Part shown: positions 16,728 to 25,244 of the stretch, one piece after another
How positions within the stretch are numbered: the first letter of the stretch is position 1
Layout: each line of letters opens with the position of its first letter
From: Demequina gelatinilytica
Lineage (GTDB): Bacteria > Actinomycetota > Actinomycetes > Actinomycetales > Demequinaceae
Length of the DNA: 64,000 bases
Assembly (NCBI RefSeq): GCF_000971115.1
Contig: NZ_BBLV01000002.1
Span: 62,001 to 126,000 of the forward strand
Direction: 5' to 3'
Position numbers and translations under genes: made by a program
Notes under the pieces: model-generated
The model's database searches: none
Told to the model about the DNA's origin: nothing
The model's input: only the letters and a program-made list of their open reading frames with translations

Positions 16728-16733
16728 AGGCTA
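16728..16733 (-). promoter_or_regulatory. -10 box (TAGCCT) of the UDP-glucose dehydrogenase gene, leaderless type
   Basis: TAGCCT ends 7 nt before the ATG at 16720. It lies within the 21-bp gap after the manA stop, so the gene has its own promoter despite the close packing. Confidence 0.6.
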
Positions 16734-16741
16734 GCGGGTGG

Positions 16742-17956
16742 TCAAGGCCTCGCCGGAGGCGTCTCGACCACCACCGCGGACCCCACCGCGTCCACAATCA
16801 GACGACCATCCACAAACGGGACGAACGCTGCCTCGCCGCGCCTGAGGCTCACCGATCCACGGTCGCCATGGAGCGTCGCCGTGCCGTCCACGGCAAGGAC
16901 GATGCGGGGCCCCGGCGCGAAGGCCGCGGTGCCCCGCTCCACCACGGTGAGAGCGAACTCGTCGACCGGTGCCGGGTACCGCGTCGCGACGCCCTCGGAC
17001 TCGGTCACCACCACGGGCGGAGGGGTCGGGGTGCCGTCCGTGAGCTCGACGAGGAGGTCGATGTCGACGGGCTTGGGCGTGAGGCCCGCGCGCACCACGT
17101 TGTCGGAGTTCGCCATGATCTCGACGCCCACACCCGACTGGTACGAGTGGATGACGCCCGCGCCGGTGAAGCACGCCTGACCGGGGGTGAGGCGCACCAC
17201 GTTGAGCGCGACGGCGACCAGGGCCCCGGGATCGCCGGGGAACTCGAGCGCCGCCGCGGAGGCGACGGCGAGCGACTCGGGGACGCCGGAGCGGCCGCCG
17301 ACCTCCACGAGCGCCTCGAGCGCTGCGGGCGCCTCGGGGTCGCGCAGGACGCGCTGGATGTACTCGCCGAGCGCCACGGTCGGCTCGGTCGCGTTCGCGA
17401 GGTCCTCGGCCCACCGGCGCGTGCACGGCTGCCCCAGCCACACGAGGTCCTTCGCGACGGCCGATGCGGGACGGAAGCCCGCAAGCAGCGTCATCGGGGT
17501 GAGCGCGACGATCATCTCCGGCTTGTGCGAGCGGTCCTTGAAGGTGCGCGTGGCGGCGTCGACGGGGACGCCGCGCCCCTCCTCGTCCTTGAAGCCTGCC
17601 TCGGCCTGGTCGAGCGTCGGATGCACCTGGAGGGACAGCGGCTTCGCGATCGCGAGGACCTTGAGCAGGTACGGGAGCCTCTCCCAGCGGGAGGCGAGGT
17701 CGGGACCCAGCATCGCCTCGGGCGCACGCGAGATGAGCGCGTCGAGGGGCGCTTCCTCTCCGGGACGCATGCCGAGCTCGTCCGCGCCGTCGTGGTGCGC
17801 GGCGGTGGCGAGAGCGGGCGCGGACATGTGCGCCCCCCACCATGCCTCGGCGACGGGGTCTCCGGACACGGGAAGTCCGACCAGGTCCTCGAGGACCTCG
17901 GTCATCCCCCAGGCGTAGTTCTGAAGGGCGGGCGTGAGGCGGTACACGAGCGCCAT
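16742..17956 (-). CDS. manA: mannose-6-phosphate isomerase, class I
   Basis: A 404-residue type I phosphomannose isomerase. Zinc ligands are visible in LQVHP (about residue 112) and HKPEM (about 148), and near FTGAGVIHSYQSG. The cupin barrel ends with a segment around LHGDRGSVSLRRGEAAFVP. It interconverts fructose-6-P and mannose-6-P, feeding GDP-mannose for glycosylation. It is divergent from serC across only 32 bp and lies upstream of UDP-glucose dehydrogenase on the same strand, consistent with a cell-envelope sugar role. Confidence 0.94.
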   Translation of the reverse strand: MALVYRLTPALQNYAWGMTEVLEDLVGLPVSGDPVAEAWWGAHMSAPALATAAHHDGADELGMRPGEEAPLDALISRAPEAMLGPDLASRWERLPYLLKVLAIAKPLSLQVHPTLDQAEAGFKDEEGRGVPVDAATRTFKDRSHKPEMIVALTPMTLLAGFRPASAVAKDLVWLGQPCTRRWAEDLANATEPTVALGEYIQRVLRDPEAPAALEALVEVGGRSGVPESLAVASAAALEFPGDPGALVAVALNVVRLTPGQACFTGAGVIHSYQSGVGVEIMANSDNVVRAGLTPKPVDIDLLVELTDGTPTPPPVVVTESEGVATRYPAPVDEFALTVVERGTAAFAPGPRIVLAVDGTATLHGDRGSVSLRRGEAAFVPFVDGRLIVDAVGSAVVVETPPARP

Positions 17957-17976
17957 GATGCCAGCACCGCCGCCAT

Positions 17977-17982
17977 TACAGT
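17977..17982 (+). promoter_or_regulatory. -10 box (TACAGT) of serC, leaderless type
   Basis: TACAGT ends 6 nt before the serC ATG. The whole divergent manA-serC gap is 32 bp, so the promoters of the two genes must overlap each other or the coding regions. Confidence 0.6.
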
Positions 17983-17988
17983 GATGCC

Positions 17989-19113
17989 ATGACGGACAAC
18001 ATCGAGATCCCGCCTGCCCTCCTGCCCCGCGACGGACGCTTCGGCTCGGGGCCGTCGAAGGTCACCGACGCGCAGGTGGAGGCCCTGGTCGCGAGCCAGC
18101 CCGGAGTGCTCGGCACGTCCCATCGCCAGGCGCCCGTGAAGAACCTCGTGCGCGACATCCGCGCGATGCTCGGGGAGCTCTACGGGCTCCCGGCCGGCTA
18201 CGAGGTCGTGCTGGGCAACGGCGGCTCGACCATGTTCTGGGACGCCGCGGCGTTCTCGCTCGTGCGTGAGCGCGCCCAGCACTGCGCGTTCGGGGAGTTC
18301 GGCTCGAAGTTCGCCAAGGCGACGGACGCCGCACCCCACCTGGGTGCATCGTCCCTCCGCACCGCGGCGCCGGGAGGAGCGATCCTCCCCGAGGCGGAGG
18401 CCGGCATCGACGTGTACGCGTGGCCGCACAACGAGACCTCGACGGGGGTCTGCGTGCCCGTGACCCGCCCGGCGGGCATCGGCGACGCCCTCACCGTGGT
18501 CGACGCGACCTCCGCCGCGGGCGGGGTCGAGGTCGACATCGCGCAGGCGGACGTCTACTACTTCGCGCCGCAGAAGAGCTTCGCGGCGGACGGCGGGCTG
18601 TGGTTCGCGATCATGTCCCCGGCGGCGATCGCCCGCGTCGAGGAGATCGCGGCGAGCGGACGCTGGATCCCCGAGTCGCTGTCGCTCAAGGTCGCGCTCG
18701 ACAACTCCCGCGCCGACCAGACGCTCAACACTCCCGCGGTGGCGACGCTCGTGCTCATGCGTGCGCAGCTCGAGTGGATGCTGGCCGGAGGCGGCCTGCC
18801 CTTCACCGCGGCACGCTCGCGCGAGTCGTCCGACCTGCTCTACGGCTGGGCGGCACGAACCGGATGGACTGAGACATTCGTCACAGACCCTGGCCTCCGC
18901 TCCCCCGTGGTTGCGACCATCGATCTGCACCAGAGCGTCGACAGCGCCGAGCTGCGCAGGCACCTGCGCGCTCAAGGGGTTGTCGATATTGACCCGTACA
19001 GGAAGCTTGGCCGGAACCAGATCCGCGTGGGCGTGTATCCCGCGGTCGAGCCGGAGGACGTGAGCCGCCTGGTGCAGTCGATGGACTACCTCGTGGAGAG
19101 ATTGCTGACATGA
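17989..19113 (+). CDS. serC: phosphoserine aminotransferase
   Basis: A 374-residue class V PLP aminotransferase of the actinobacterial SerC type. The PLP-binding Lys lies in YYFAPQKSFAADGG (about residue 195), the phosphate-binding region in LGNGGSTMFWDAA, and substrate residues in GTSHRQAPVKNLVRD. It transaminates 3-phosphohydroxypyruvate to phosphoserine, the second step of serine synthesis. The TGA overlaps the ATG of the CAP-domain gene (ATGA). A leaderless promoter fits (TACAGT, 6 nt upstream). Confidence 0.94.
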   Translation: MTDNIEIPPALLPRDGRFGSGPSKVTDAQVEALVASQPGVLGTSHRQAPVKNLVRDIRAMLGELYGLPAGYEVVLGNGGSTMFWDAAAFSLVRERAQHCAFGEFGSKFAKATDAAPHLGASSLRTAAPGGAILPEAEAGIDVYAWPHNETSTGVCVPVTRPAGIGDALTVVDATSAAGGVEVDIAQADVYYFAPQKSFAADGGLWFAIMSPAAIARVEEIAASGRWIPESLSLKVALDNSRADQTLNTPAVATLVLMRAQLEWMLAGGGLPFTAARSRESSDLLYGWAARTGWTETFVTDPGLRSPVVATIDLHQSVDSAELRRHLRAQGVVDIDPYRKLGRNQIRVGVYPAVEPEDVSRLVQSMDYLVERLLT

Positions 19114-19949
19114 CCGAGATGCAGGATGTGCTGGAGCGCAACCGCCGACGTCGTCGTCACGCTCCGGCCATCCTGCTCGGCGGGCTGCCGGTCGTGATCG
19201 CCTCGACGGTGCTCGCCAGCGCGTACACCTTCGCCCCCGCCACCGCGTCCTACGCGCAGGACGCGATCGACGCCCCCGCCGTCGAGGACACGCAGCCGCA
19301 GGCGCTGCCCACCATCACGGCCTCCGCCGAAGGCGTCGAGGCCCCCCGGACGCACACCGTCAAGGTCACCAAGCCGAAGCCGACCCCGACGCCCACGCCC
19401 GCCCCGACCGCGGCCTCGACCTCCGCATCGTCCGGCGGCACCGTCTCCGCCCCGAGCACCTCGGGCTCGACCACGCGGTCGACGTCGGGCTCCTCCGGTT
19501 CGACCACGCCGGCGAGCACCACGGTGGACTTCACCGCCTACTGCGCCAACCCGCAGGCACCCTCGGGCGCCTCGAGCGTGAGCGGGCTGCTCGCGGCGGC
19601 GAACGCCGAACGCGCCAAGGCCGGGATCGCACCGCTCACGTGGTCCGGCTCGCTCGCCTCGGCCGCGCAGTCGTGGTCGCGGTCCATGGCGGCGGCGGAC
19701 TCGAAGACCGATGCCCCCGCGGACGCCCTCGCGCACAACCCTTCGCGCCCCGGCGCCGAGAACGTGGGGGTCGCCTACCGCTCGACGGGCATGTCCGAGT
19801 CGACGGCGATGAACAAGCTCCACGTCAACTGGGTCTACTCGTCGGGGCACTGCGCGAACCTCATGAACCCCGCCTACAGCCAGATGGGCGCGGGCGCGGC
19901 GGTCACCGACGACGGCACCACCTGGTACGCGACGCAGAACTTCCGCTGA
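19110..19949 (+). CDS. secreted CAP-domain (SCP/PR-1-like) protein
   Basis: 279 residues: an Arg-rich cytoplasmic start, a hydrophobic signal or anchor segment (ILLGGLPVVIASTVLASAYTF, about 20-42), a linker with KPKPTPTPTPAP and Ser/Thr-rich stretches (about 85-145), and a C-terminal CAP domain (about 155-279) with LLAAANAERAKAGI, AENVGVAYRST and YSQMGAGAAV. Bacterial CAP proteins (YkwD-like) have no settled biochemical role. It is coupled to serC by ATGA. Its stop codon abuts the stop of the convergent MFS gene with no base between, the six bases TGATCA serving both. Confidence 0.9.
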   Translation: MTEMQDVLERNRRRRRHAPAILLGGLPVVIASTVLASAYTFAPATASYAQDAIDAPAVEDTQPQALPTITASAEGVEAPRTHTVKVTKPKPTPTPTPAPTAASTSASSGGTVSAPSTSGSTTRSTSGSSGSTTPASTTVDFTAYCANPQAPSGASSVSGLLAAANAERAKAGIAPLTWSGSLASAAQSWSRSMAAADSKTDAPADALAHNPSRPGAENVGVAYRSTGMSESTAMNKLHVNWVYSSGHCANLMNPAYSQMGAGAAVTDDGTTWYATQNFR

Positions 19950-21152
19950 TCAGTCGGTCCGGTGCACGTGCGCCGGTCGTCCTCGCGGCACCCACCGGAG
20001 GAACCCTGCGGTCACCGCGAGGCCGATGCCTCCGACCGCGACGTACCCGACGGGCAGCGCGATGAGCGCTCCGGCGGACACCAGCGCGGGACCGGCGAGC
20101 CCGCCGACGTCCTGGAGCACCATCCATACGCCGGTGAACACCGACCTGCCGCGCACGGGCGCGACATCCGCGCCGAGGGTCATGATGAGCCCCGAGCCCC
20201 ACCCGTTGCCCACCCCGAGGACCAGCGCCGCCGCCGTCACCTGGGCTACGCCGTGCGTGAGCGGCAGCAGCAGGAAGCCCGCCGCGAGCAGGAGCGACGA
20301 CGGCACGGCGGTCCACAGCCGGCCGCGTCGATCCATGGTCGCCCCGGCCGGGTAGAAGAGCAGCATGTCGATGCCAGCAGAGATCGAGAAGATGAGCGTC
20401 GACAGCTCGGGGCTGAGGCCCACATGCGCTGCCCACAGCGGGATCACCGCGATGCGCGCCTGGCGCAGCGCACCCGTCGCCACCACGGTGAGGCCCAGCG
20501 TGGACAGGACCTGCCGCTGCTCGCCGACCACCTCTCGCAGGCTCGCGGGGCTCGGCGGTCGGACGATGCGCCGGTCGCCGCGCATGCCGACGATCGCCAG
20601 GAGCGCCATCGCGGCGACGATGCACACGAGGCCGAGCCAGTAGGTCGCGGGCAGGCCCCACGTCGCGATGACGGCGGCGCCGACCAGCGGCCCGATGAAG
20701 TTTCCGATGCGCCACACGCCCGCGAGCGACGTGAGCGATCGCGCGATGCCGGCATGGCTGACGACCCCGAGGATCTGGTCCTGACGGGCGACGTGGTACG
20801 CCGCGTGACCGAGCCCGACGAGCACGGCGCCGATCATGAACACCGCGAGGTCCGGCTCGAGCGCTGCCGCCGCGGCGCCCGCGCCGATGAGGGCGAGCGA
20901 CACGAGCGCGGCGTGCGCCGAGCCGAGACGATGCGTGAGCGCACCGCCGACGGCCGAACCGGGCAGGCGGCCCAGCTGGTACGCCGCGACCGCGAGCGAG
21001 CCGAACGCGGCCGTGTGGCCCATCTCGACCACGGTGAGCGCAAGCACCGGCAGCATCGCTCCGATGCCGATCTCCGCGACGAGCGTGGGGATGTAGACCC
21101 GCGCGGCGAGCGCGCGTGCGACGCGCGCCGTGGCCGCGGCGGGCTCAGTCAG
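19950..21152 (-). CDS. MFS transporter; start codon not conventional
   Basis: About 400 residues with twelve predicted membrane spans and MFS features (GALTHRLGSAHAAL and ATMDRRGRLWTA loop motifs). It resembles drug/sugar efflux MFS proteins. Upstream of the first span (IPTLVAEIGIGAMLPVLALTVV) there is no in-frame ATG, GTG or TTG until deep inside the preceding gene. The closest candidate is CTG at 21152, overlapping the DUF3027 stop (CTGACTGA); the first ATG would remove much of span 1. The start is therefore uncertain, and I chose CTG from the coupling geometry. The substrate is unknown. Confidence 0.82.
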   Translation of the reverse strand: MTEPAAATARVARALAARVYIPTLVAEIGIGAMLPVLALTVVEMGHTAAFGSLAVAAYQLGRLPGSAVGGALTHRLGSAHAALVSLALIGAGAAAAALEPDLAVFMIGAVLVGLGHAAYHVARQDQILGVVSHAGIARSLTSLAGVWRIGNFIGPLVGAAVIATWGLPATYWLGLVCIVAAMALLAIVGMRGDRRIVRPPSPASLREVVGEQRQVLSTLGLTVVATGALRQARIAVIPLWAAHVGLSPELSTLIFSISAGIDMLLFYPAGATMDRRGRLWTAVPSSLLLAAGFLLLPLTHGVAQVTAAALVLGVGNGWGSGLIMTLGADVAPVRGRSVFTGVWMVLQDVGGLAGPALVSAGALIALPVGYVAVGGIGLAVTAGFLRWVPRGRPAHVHRTD

Positions 21153-22137
21153 CCTGGCGCTCCGCGTCCTCGGTCTCCTCGGCGGGCTCTGCGACGGCGG
21201 CGTCCTCCGGGGTGGCCTCCTCGGCGGGCTCGGCCTCCGCGACCGCCTGGGTCTCGGGCTCGGGCTCGGGCGCAAGCTCCGGCTCCGCGGGCACCTCGTC
21301 CTCCGAGGGCTCGGAAGCCTCCGCCACCGGCTGATCCTCCGGCTCTGCGGACGCCTCGGGCTCAGCGGCGGGCTCGGGCTCCGGCTCGGGCTCGGCAGTG
21401 AGGTCGAGCGCCACCGGCACATCGTTCTGGAACACGGGGTCCGGGTCCGGCCACTGCGTGGCGCCGCGCTCGACATCGGTCTCGGAGTGCGCACCGCACC
21501 CGTGGTCGACGCTCACCACGCGGCCGTCCGAGGGCGACCACTCGTTGGCGCATGCGCCGAAACGCATGCGCATCGAACCGGTGAGGGGGATGAAGAACGC
21601 GCAGGTCGAGCACGGCGAGGCGGACGCCATCGCGGACGCGGCGCTCGGGCCGTGCGATCCGCGGTACCAGCGGTCGGCGACCTCGGTGCGGCCGTCCTGG
21701 CCCAGCACGCGCGGGCGACCCAGCCCGAGCTCCCAGTTCGCGAGCCGGTCCTCGTCCTCCTCGCCCGTGGACTCGTAGCCCTGGACCAGGCGGCCGTCGC
21801 CGGGGATGTACGGGAGGACCATCGACGGCTCGAGGTCGCCGGGGCGCACGCGGTCCGCCCACGGCACCCACGCGGGGGCGAGGAGGGCATCGTCCGCGGG
21901 CACCAGGTGGGCCTCGCAGACGGTCGCGACCTTCTGGCGCGGCGCGCGCGCGAGCGTGACGGACCAGACCCACCCGCGGTACCCGGGCATCGTGCACGCG
22001 AACAGGTGCGTCACCAGTCGGTCCTCGACCGTGGTGGCGCTCAGGTGGTCGCCCACCAGGGCATCGTCGCCTGCGGCCTCGACCGCCGCCTCGCGGGCGA
22101 GATCGAGGGCGCCCAGCAGCACCGCATCCTTGGCCAT
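21145..22137 (-). CDS. DUF3027 protein with acidic Glu/Pro tail
   Basis: 330 residues. The first about 240 match the actinobacterial DUF3027 type (HLSATTVEDRLVTHLFACTMPGYRGWVWSVTLAR and a Cys cluster SPCSTCAFFIP...RFGACANEWSP...HGCGAHSE that could bind a metal). The last about 80 are a repetitive acidic tail (EPEPEPEPAAEPEASAEPED). Function is unknown for the family. The ATG shares its A with the TGA of the cold-shock gene (TGATG), the common csp-DUF3027 arrangement in actinobacteria. Longer in-frame extension upstream is out-of-frame reading of the csp gene and was not used. Confidence 0.88.
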   Translation of the reverse strand: MAKDAVLLGALDLAREAAVEAAGDDALVGDHLSATTVEDRLVTHLFACTMPGYRGWVWSVTLARAPRQKVATVCEAHLVPADDALLAPAWVPWADRVRPGDLEPSMVLPYIPGDGRLVQGYESTGEEDEDRLANWELGLGRPRVLGQDGRTEVADRWYRGSHGPSAASAMASASPCSTCAFFIPLTGSMRMRFGACANEWSPSDGRVVSVDHGCGAHSETDVERGATQWPDPDPVFQNDVPVALDLTAEPEPEPEPAAEPEASAEPEDQPVAEASEPSEDEVPAEPELAPEPEPETQAVAEAEPAEEATPEDAAVAEPAEETEDAERQAD

Positions 22138-22517
22138 CAGACGTCCAGCTGGTCCGCGACGGCACGCAGTACCGCGGCCACCGGCTTGCTCTTCGCGGCA
22201 TCCGGGTAACGGCCCTTGCGCAGCGCGTTGGAGACGCCGTCGAGCATCTTGATGAGGTCCTCGACGATGACCGTCATCTCCTCGGGCTTCTTGCGGAGGT
22301 TGGCGGCGACCGAGGGCGCGGCCTCGACGACGGTCACGTTGAGCGCGGACGGGCCGCGGCGGCCGTCGGCGACGGAGAAGTCGACCTTGGCGCCCGGGCG
22401 GACCGTGGTGCCTGCAGGAAGCGCCGAGGCGTGCAGGAAGACCTCGGAGCCGTCTTCGCTCGCGATGAATCCGAACCCCTTGTCGGTGTCGAACCACTTC
22501 ACCTTGCCAGTGGGCAC
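22137..22517 (-). CDS. cold-shock-domain protein with C-terminal extension
   Basis: 126 residues: a cold-shock OB-fold (1-67) with RNP1 KGFGFIASEDG and RNP2 VFLHASAL, then a helical about 60-residue extension (KKPEEMTVIVEDLIKMLDGVSNALRKGRYPDA...VLRAVADQLDV) typical of long actinobacterial Csp proteins. It binds single-stranded RNA/DNA as a chaperone. It is the first gene of a csp-DUF3027-MFS run with 1-bp and 8-bp overlaps. Confidence 0.93.
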   Translation of the reverse strand: MPTGKVKWFDTDKGFGFIASEDGSEVFLHASALPAGTTVRPGAKVDFSVADGRRGPSALNVTVVEAAPSVAANLRKKPEEMTVIVEDLIKMLDGVSNALRKGRYPDAAKSKPVAAVLRAVADQLDV

Positions 22518-22689
22518 ATCTACCTCGTTCGTCCTGGATGGTGCCGCAGCTCGGCACCCCGCACGATTCTAGCCGGACCCCGGGACACCGTCCCATGCCG
22601 AGGGTCCGCGGTGGGGTGCTTTGCTTCCGGGCACCGGATGTGGGCAGACTGGAGACGTAGAGGGAAGCCCGGAACCACTCGAGGTGAAC

Positions 22690-23412
22690 ATGCCCACGCC
22701 CACCACGCCTGCCTGGCTGCTCCCCGCATTCGTGCGGGAGGCGACCGCGGTGGGAGCGACGGCATCGTCGGAGGAGGTGTCCGAGGCAGGCGCACGCCTG
22801 CTGCGACGCTGGCAGAACCCCGCCCGCCGCTTCCACGACGTCCGCCATCTTGTCGAGCTCCTCACGCGCGTCGACGAGCTCCAGCAGGAGACCCGTCTGC
22901 CGCACTGCGTGCGCCTGGCCGCCTGGTACCACGGTGCGGTGTTCTCCTCGGACTCCGAGTCGGCCTATGCCGCCCGCGGCGGCGAGGACGAGGATGCGAG
23001 CGCGGAGTACGCGCGGATGGAGCTGAGGGACCTCGGCGTCCCGGCCGAGAAGATCGACGCGGTGGCGACGATGGTCAAGGGCCTGGCACGCCATGTCGCG
23101 GTGCCCGACACCCCGGATGCCGCGGTCCTCTCGGATGCGGACCTCGCGATCCTCGCGTCGGACCCGCAGCGGTACAAGGCGTACATCACCGACGTCCGCG
23201 AGGAGTATGCGGAGATCCCCGAGGACCGGTTCCTCGCGAGCAGGCGCGCGATCGTGGCCCGCCTGCTGTCCCGCGAGCGCCTCTACACGAGCCCCCTGGG
23301 CGCCACGTGGGAGGCCCAGGCGCGGCAGAACCTCACGGCGGAGCTCGCGCGGCTCGACAAGGCCATCGCGGCGATGTCCCCGGCCACGGACGCCTCCGCT
23401 CCCCTCCCCTGA
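22690..23412 (+). CDS. HD-superfamily metal-dependent phosphohydrolase-like protein
   Basis: 240 residues. Motifs RRFHDVRHLVELL (residues about 48-60) and AAWYHGAVFSSDSES (about 77-91) match the predicted HD-type hydrolase family COG4339, in which the canonical His-Asp metal pair is modified to HG. The substrate is unknown. The ATG at 22690 has GAGGTGA 2 nt upstream. The gene stands alone, with the WXG100 gene 71 bp downstream. Confidence 0.85.
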   Translation: MPTPTTPAWLLPAFVREATAVGATASSEEVSEAGARLLRRWQNPARRFHDVRHLVELLTRVDELQQETRLPHCVRLAAWYHGAVFSSDSESAYAARGGEDEDASAEYARMELRDLGVPAEKIDAVATMVKGLARHVAVPDTPDAAVLSDADLAILASDPQRYKAYITDVREEYAEIPEDRFLASRRAIVARLLSRERLYTSPLGATWEAQARQNLTAELARLDKAIAAMSPATDASAPLP

Positions 23413-23483
23413 GCGCGGGGCCTCCTCCGGGCACCTGAGCACCGCCTCCTAGCGTCGGCCTCACCGACACCGAGGAGGACACC

Positions 23484-23771
23484 ATGGAGTACCACGTCGA
23501 CGCGGCCGAGGTCTCGGCCGTCTCCGCCCGGGCCGCGCGGTCCGCCGATGCGATCCGTGGGGAGGTCGGGGCGCTCATGGCGGAGCTGACGCGGCTCGAC
23601 GGTTCGTGGCGCGGAGGCGCGGCGGCCGCCTTCGGGGACGTGCGTGAGCAGTGGCGCGGAGCGCAGGCCCACGTCGAGTCCGCGCTCGACGCGATCACCC
23701 AGGCCCTCGCGCACGCGGCGCGCTCGTACGAGGACGCGGAGGCGACGGCATCGCGCCTGTTCCGCACGTGA
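23484..23771 (+). CDS. WXG100-family (ESAT-6-like) small secreted protein
   Basis: 95 residues, with helix-turn-helix hairpin organisation and the signature WRG (SWRGGAAAAFGDV) at the turn near residue 42. Heptad-like Ala/Val patterns lie on both sides, and the C-terminal YEDAEATASRLF resembles the YxxxD/E export signal. Family members leave the cell as helical-hairpin dimers through type VII (ESX) secretion. No ESX core gene (eccC, eccD) and no LXG or toxin partner is adjacent, so it is an orphan. GAGGAGG lies 5 nt before the ATG. Confidence 0.9.
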   Translation: MEYHVDAAEVSAVSARAARSADAIRGEVGALMAELTRLDGSWRGGAAAAFGDVREQWRGAQAHVESALDAITQALAHAARSYEDAEATASRLFRT

Positions 23772-23830
23772 ACGGACGTGAGACTCCCCACACTCGCCGG
23801 GCACGGGAGGAACGGGGCCGCGTGCGCGCC

Positions 23831-23836
23831 TAGCAT
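23831..23836 (+). promoter_or_regulatory. -10 box (TAGCAT) of the GH6 cellulase gene, leaderless type
   Basis: TAGCAT ends 6 nt before the ATG at 23843. Confidence 0.55.
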
Positions 23837-23842
23837 GGCGCG

Positions 23843-25204
23843 ATGCGCAAGTGGTTCCCGACGTTCGCCGCCGCCGTCATCGGCGCGCTGGCGCTTGCCC
23901 TCGCAAGCCCTGCCGCGGCCGGCGCCGCCGCGCGCAGCTGCGCGGTGGAGTACACCGTGAACGCGCAGTGGGACGGCGGCTACACCGCCCAGGTGAGGGT
24001 CCGGCACCAGGGACCCACGCTGGACGGTTGGACGCTGCGCTGGAGGTACGGCCAGAAGCAGCGCATCACGCAGGCATGGAGCACCACCGTCGTGAGCGGC
24101 TCCGGCAAGGTGCGCCTCCGGGACGCGGGCTACAACGCGACCGTGCGCAGCGGCGACTCGATCGATCTGGGGTTCCTCGGCACGTGGTCGGGCAGGAACG
24201 GCAAGCCGACGGGCGTCATGCTGAACGGTCTCAAGTGCTCGGTGACCACCACGCTCGCGCAGGCGGGCGCATCGTCCGGCGCGTCCTCCTCGACGTCGTC
24301 GTCCACCGCCTCGACGGGCGCGAGCAACCCGCTCACGTGGACCAAGGCCCCGCAGGTCAAGGCGAGCCAGCGGTTCTTCGTCGACAAGCGCTCGCAGGCC
24401 TATGCCGCGTACTCGAAGGCCTCCGGTTCGACCAGGACGCAGCTGGGCAAGATCGCGAAGACGGCGACCTCGAGGTGGATCGGGTCGTGGCTCTCAGGCC
24501 CGCAGGCCCGCGCCGAGGTGCGGGACTACACGCGGCGGGCCAAGCAGGCCGGTCGCACCGGGGTGATGGTGATCTACGCGATCCCTGGACGCGACTGCGG
24601 CTCCTACTCCGCCGGCGGGGTCTCGACCAGCGAGTACGCGAGGTGGATCGACCAGGTGGCCGACGGGATCGTCGGTCGACCGTGGGTCATCCTCGAGCCC
24701 GATGCGCTCGCCCAGCTGGGCGACTGCTCCGGCCAGGGCGACCGCGTCGGGTACCTGCGCTACGCGGCGAAGAAGCTCACGCAGGCCGGCGCGCGCGTCT
24801 ACCTGGACGCCGGGCATTCGAACTGGCGCTCGGTGGACGACACGGTGGCACGGCTGCGCAAGGTCGGCTTCAAGTACGCCGCCGGATTCTCCCTCAACAC
24901 CTCGAACTACAACTCCACGGCGGCGGAACGCGCCTACGGCGTCGCGATCGCGAGGAAGCTGGGTGGCCGGACGTTCGTGATCGACACCTCGCGCAACGGC
25001 AGGGGATCCAACGGCCAGTGGTGCAACCCGCCCGGCCGAGGCCTGGGCATGCGGCCCAAGATCGCCGCCGACCGCACGTACGTCGACGCGTACCTGTGGA
25101 TCAAGGCGCCGGGCGAGTCGGACGGGTACTGCAACGGCGGCCCCGCGGCGGGAGCCTGGTGGCAGAAGGGCGCGCTGGCGCTCGCGCGCAACGCCTCGTG
25201 GTGA
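23843..25204 (+). CDS. secreted cellulase: CBM2 + glycoside hydrolase family 6
   Basis: 453 residues: signal peptide (1 to about 30), carbohydrate-binding module family 2 (about 31-133; CAVEYTVNAQWDGGY...GVMLNGLKC, with the two end cysteines and Trp residues of the cellulose-binding face), a Ser/Thr/Ala linker (about 134-162) and a GH6 domain (about 165-453). Catalytic aspartates are Asp251 in YAIPGRDCGSYSAGG and the probable general acid Asp287 in VILEPDALAQL. This N-CBM2-linker-GH6 order matches CenA-type endo-beta-1,4-glucanases of Cellulomonas. Endo- versus exo-action cannot be decided from sequence alone. A leaderless promoter fits. Confidence 0.95.
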   Translation: MRKWFPTFAAAVIGALALALASPAAAGAAARSCAVEYTVNAQWDGGYTAQVRVRHQGPTLDGWTLRWRYGQKQRITQAWSTTVVSGSGKVRLRDAGYNATVRSGDSIDLGFLGTWSGRNGKPTGVMLNGLKCSVTTTLAQAGASSGASSSTSSSTASTGASNPLTWTKAPQVKASQRFFVDKRSQAYAAYSKASGSTRTQLGKIAKTATSRWIGSWLSGPQARAEVRDYTRRAKQAGRTGVMVIYAIPGRDCGSYSAGGVSTSEYARWIDQVADGIVGRPWVILEPDALAQLGDCSGQGDRVGYLRYAAKKLTQAGARVYLDAGHSNWRSVDDTVARLRKVGFKYAAGFSLNTSNYNSTAAERAYGVAIARKLGGRTFVIDTSRNGRGSNGQWCNPPGRGLGMRPKIAADRTYVDAYLWIKAPGESDGYCNGGPAAGAWWQKGALALARNASW

Positions 25205-25244
25205 CGCGCGCGGGCCGGGTGAGGTCCGCGCCTACCCTGAGGTC

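Noticed and set aside
22138-23442. In-frame N-terminal extension of the DUF3027 gene
   Set aside because: The extension is an out-of-frame reading of the cold-shock gene and intergenic DNA; the ATG at 22137 with TGATG coupling is the family start.
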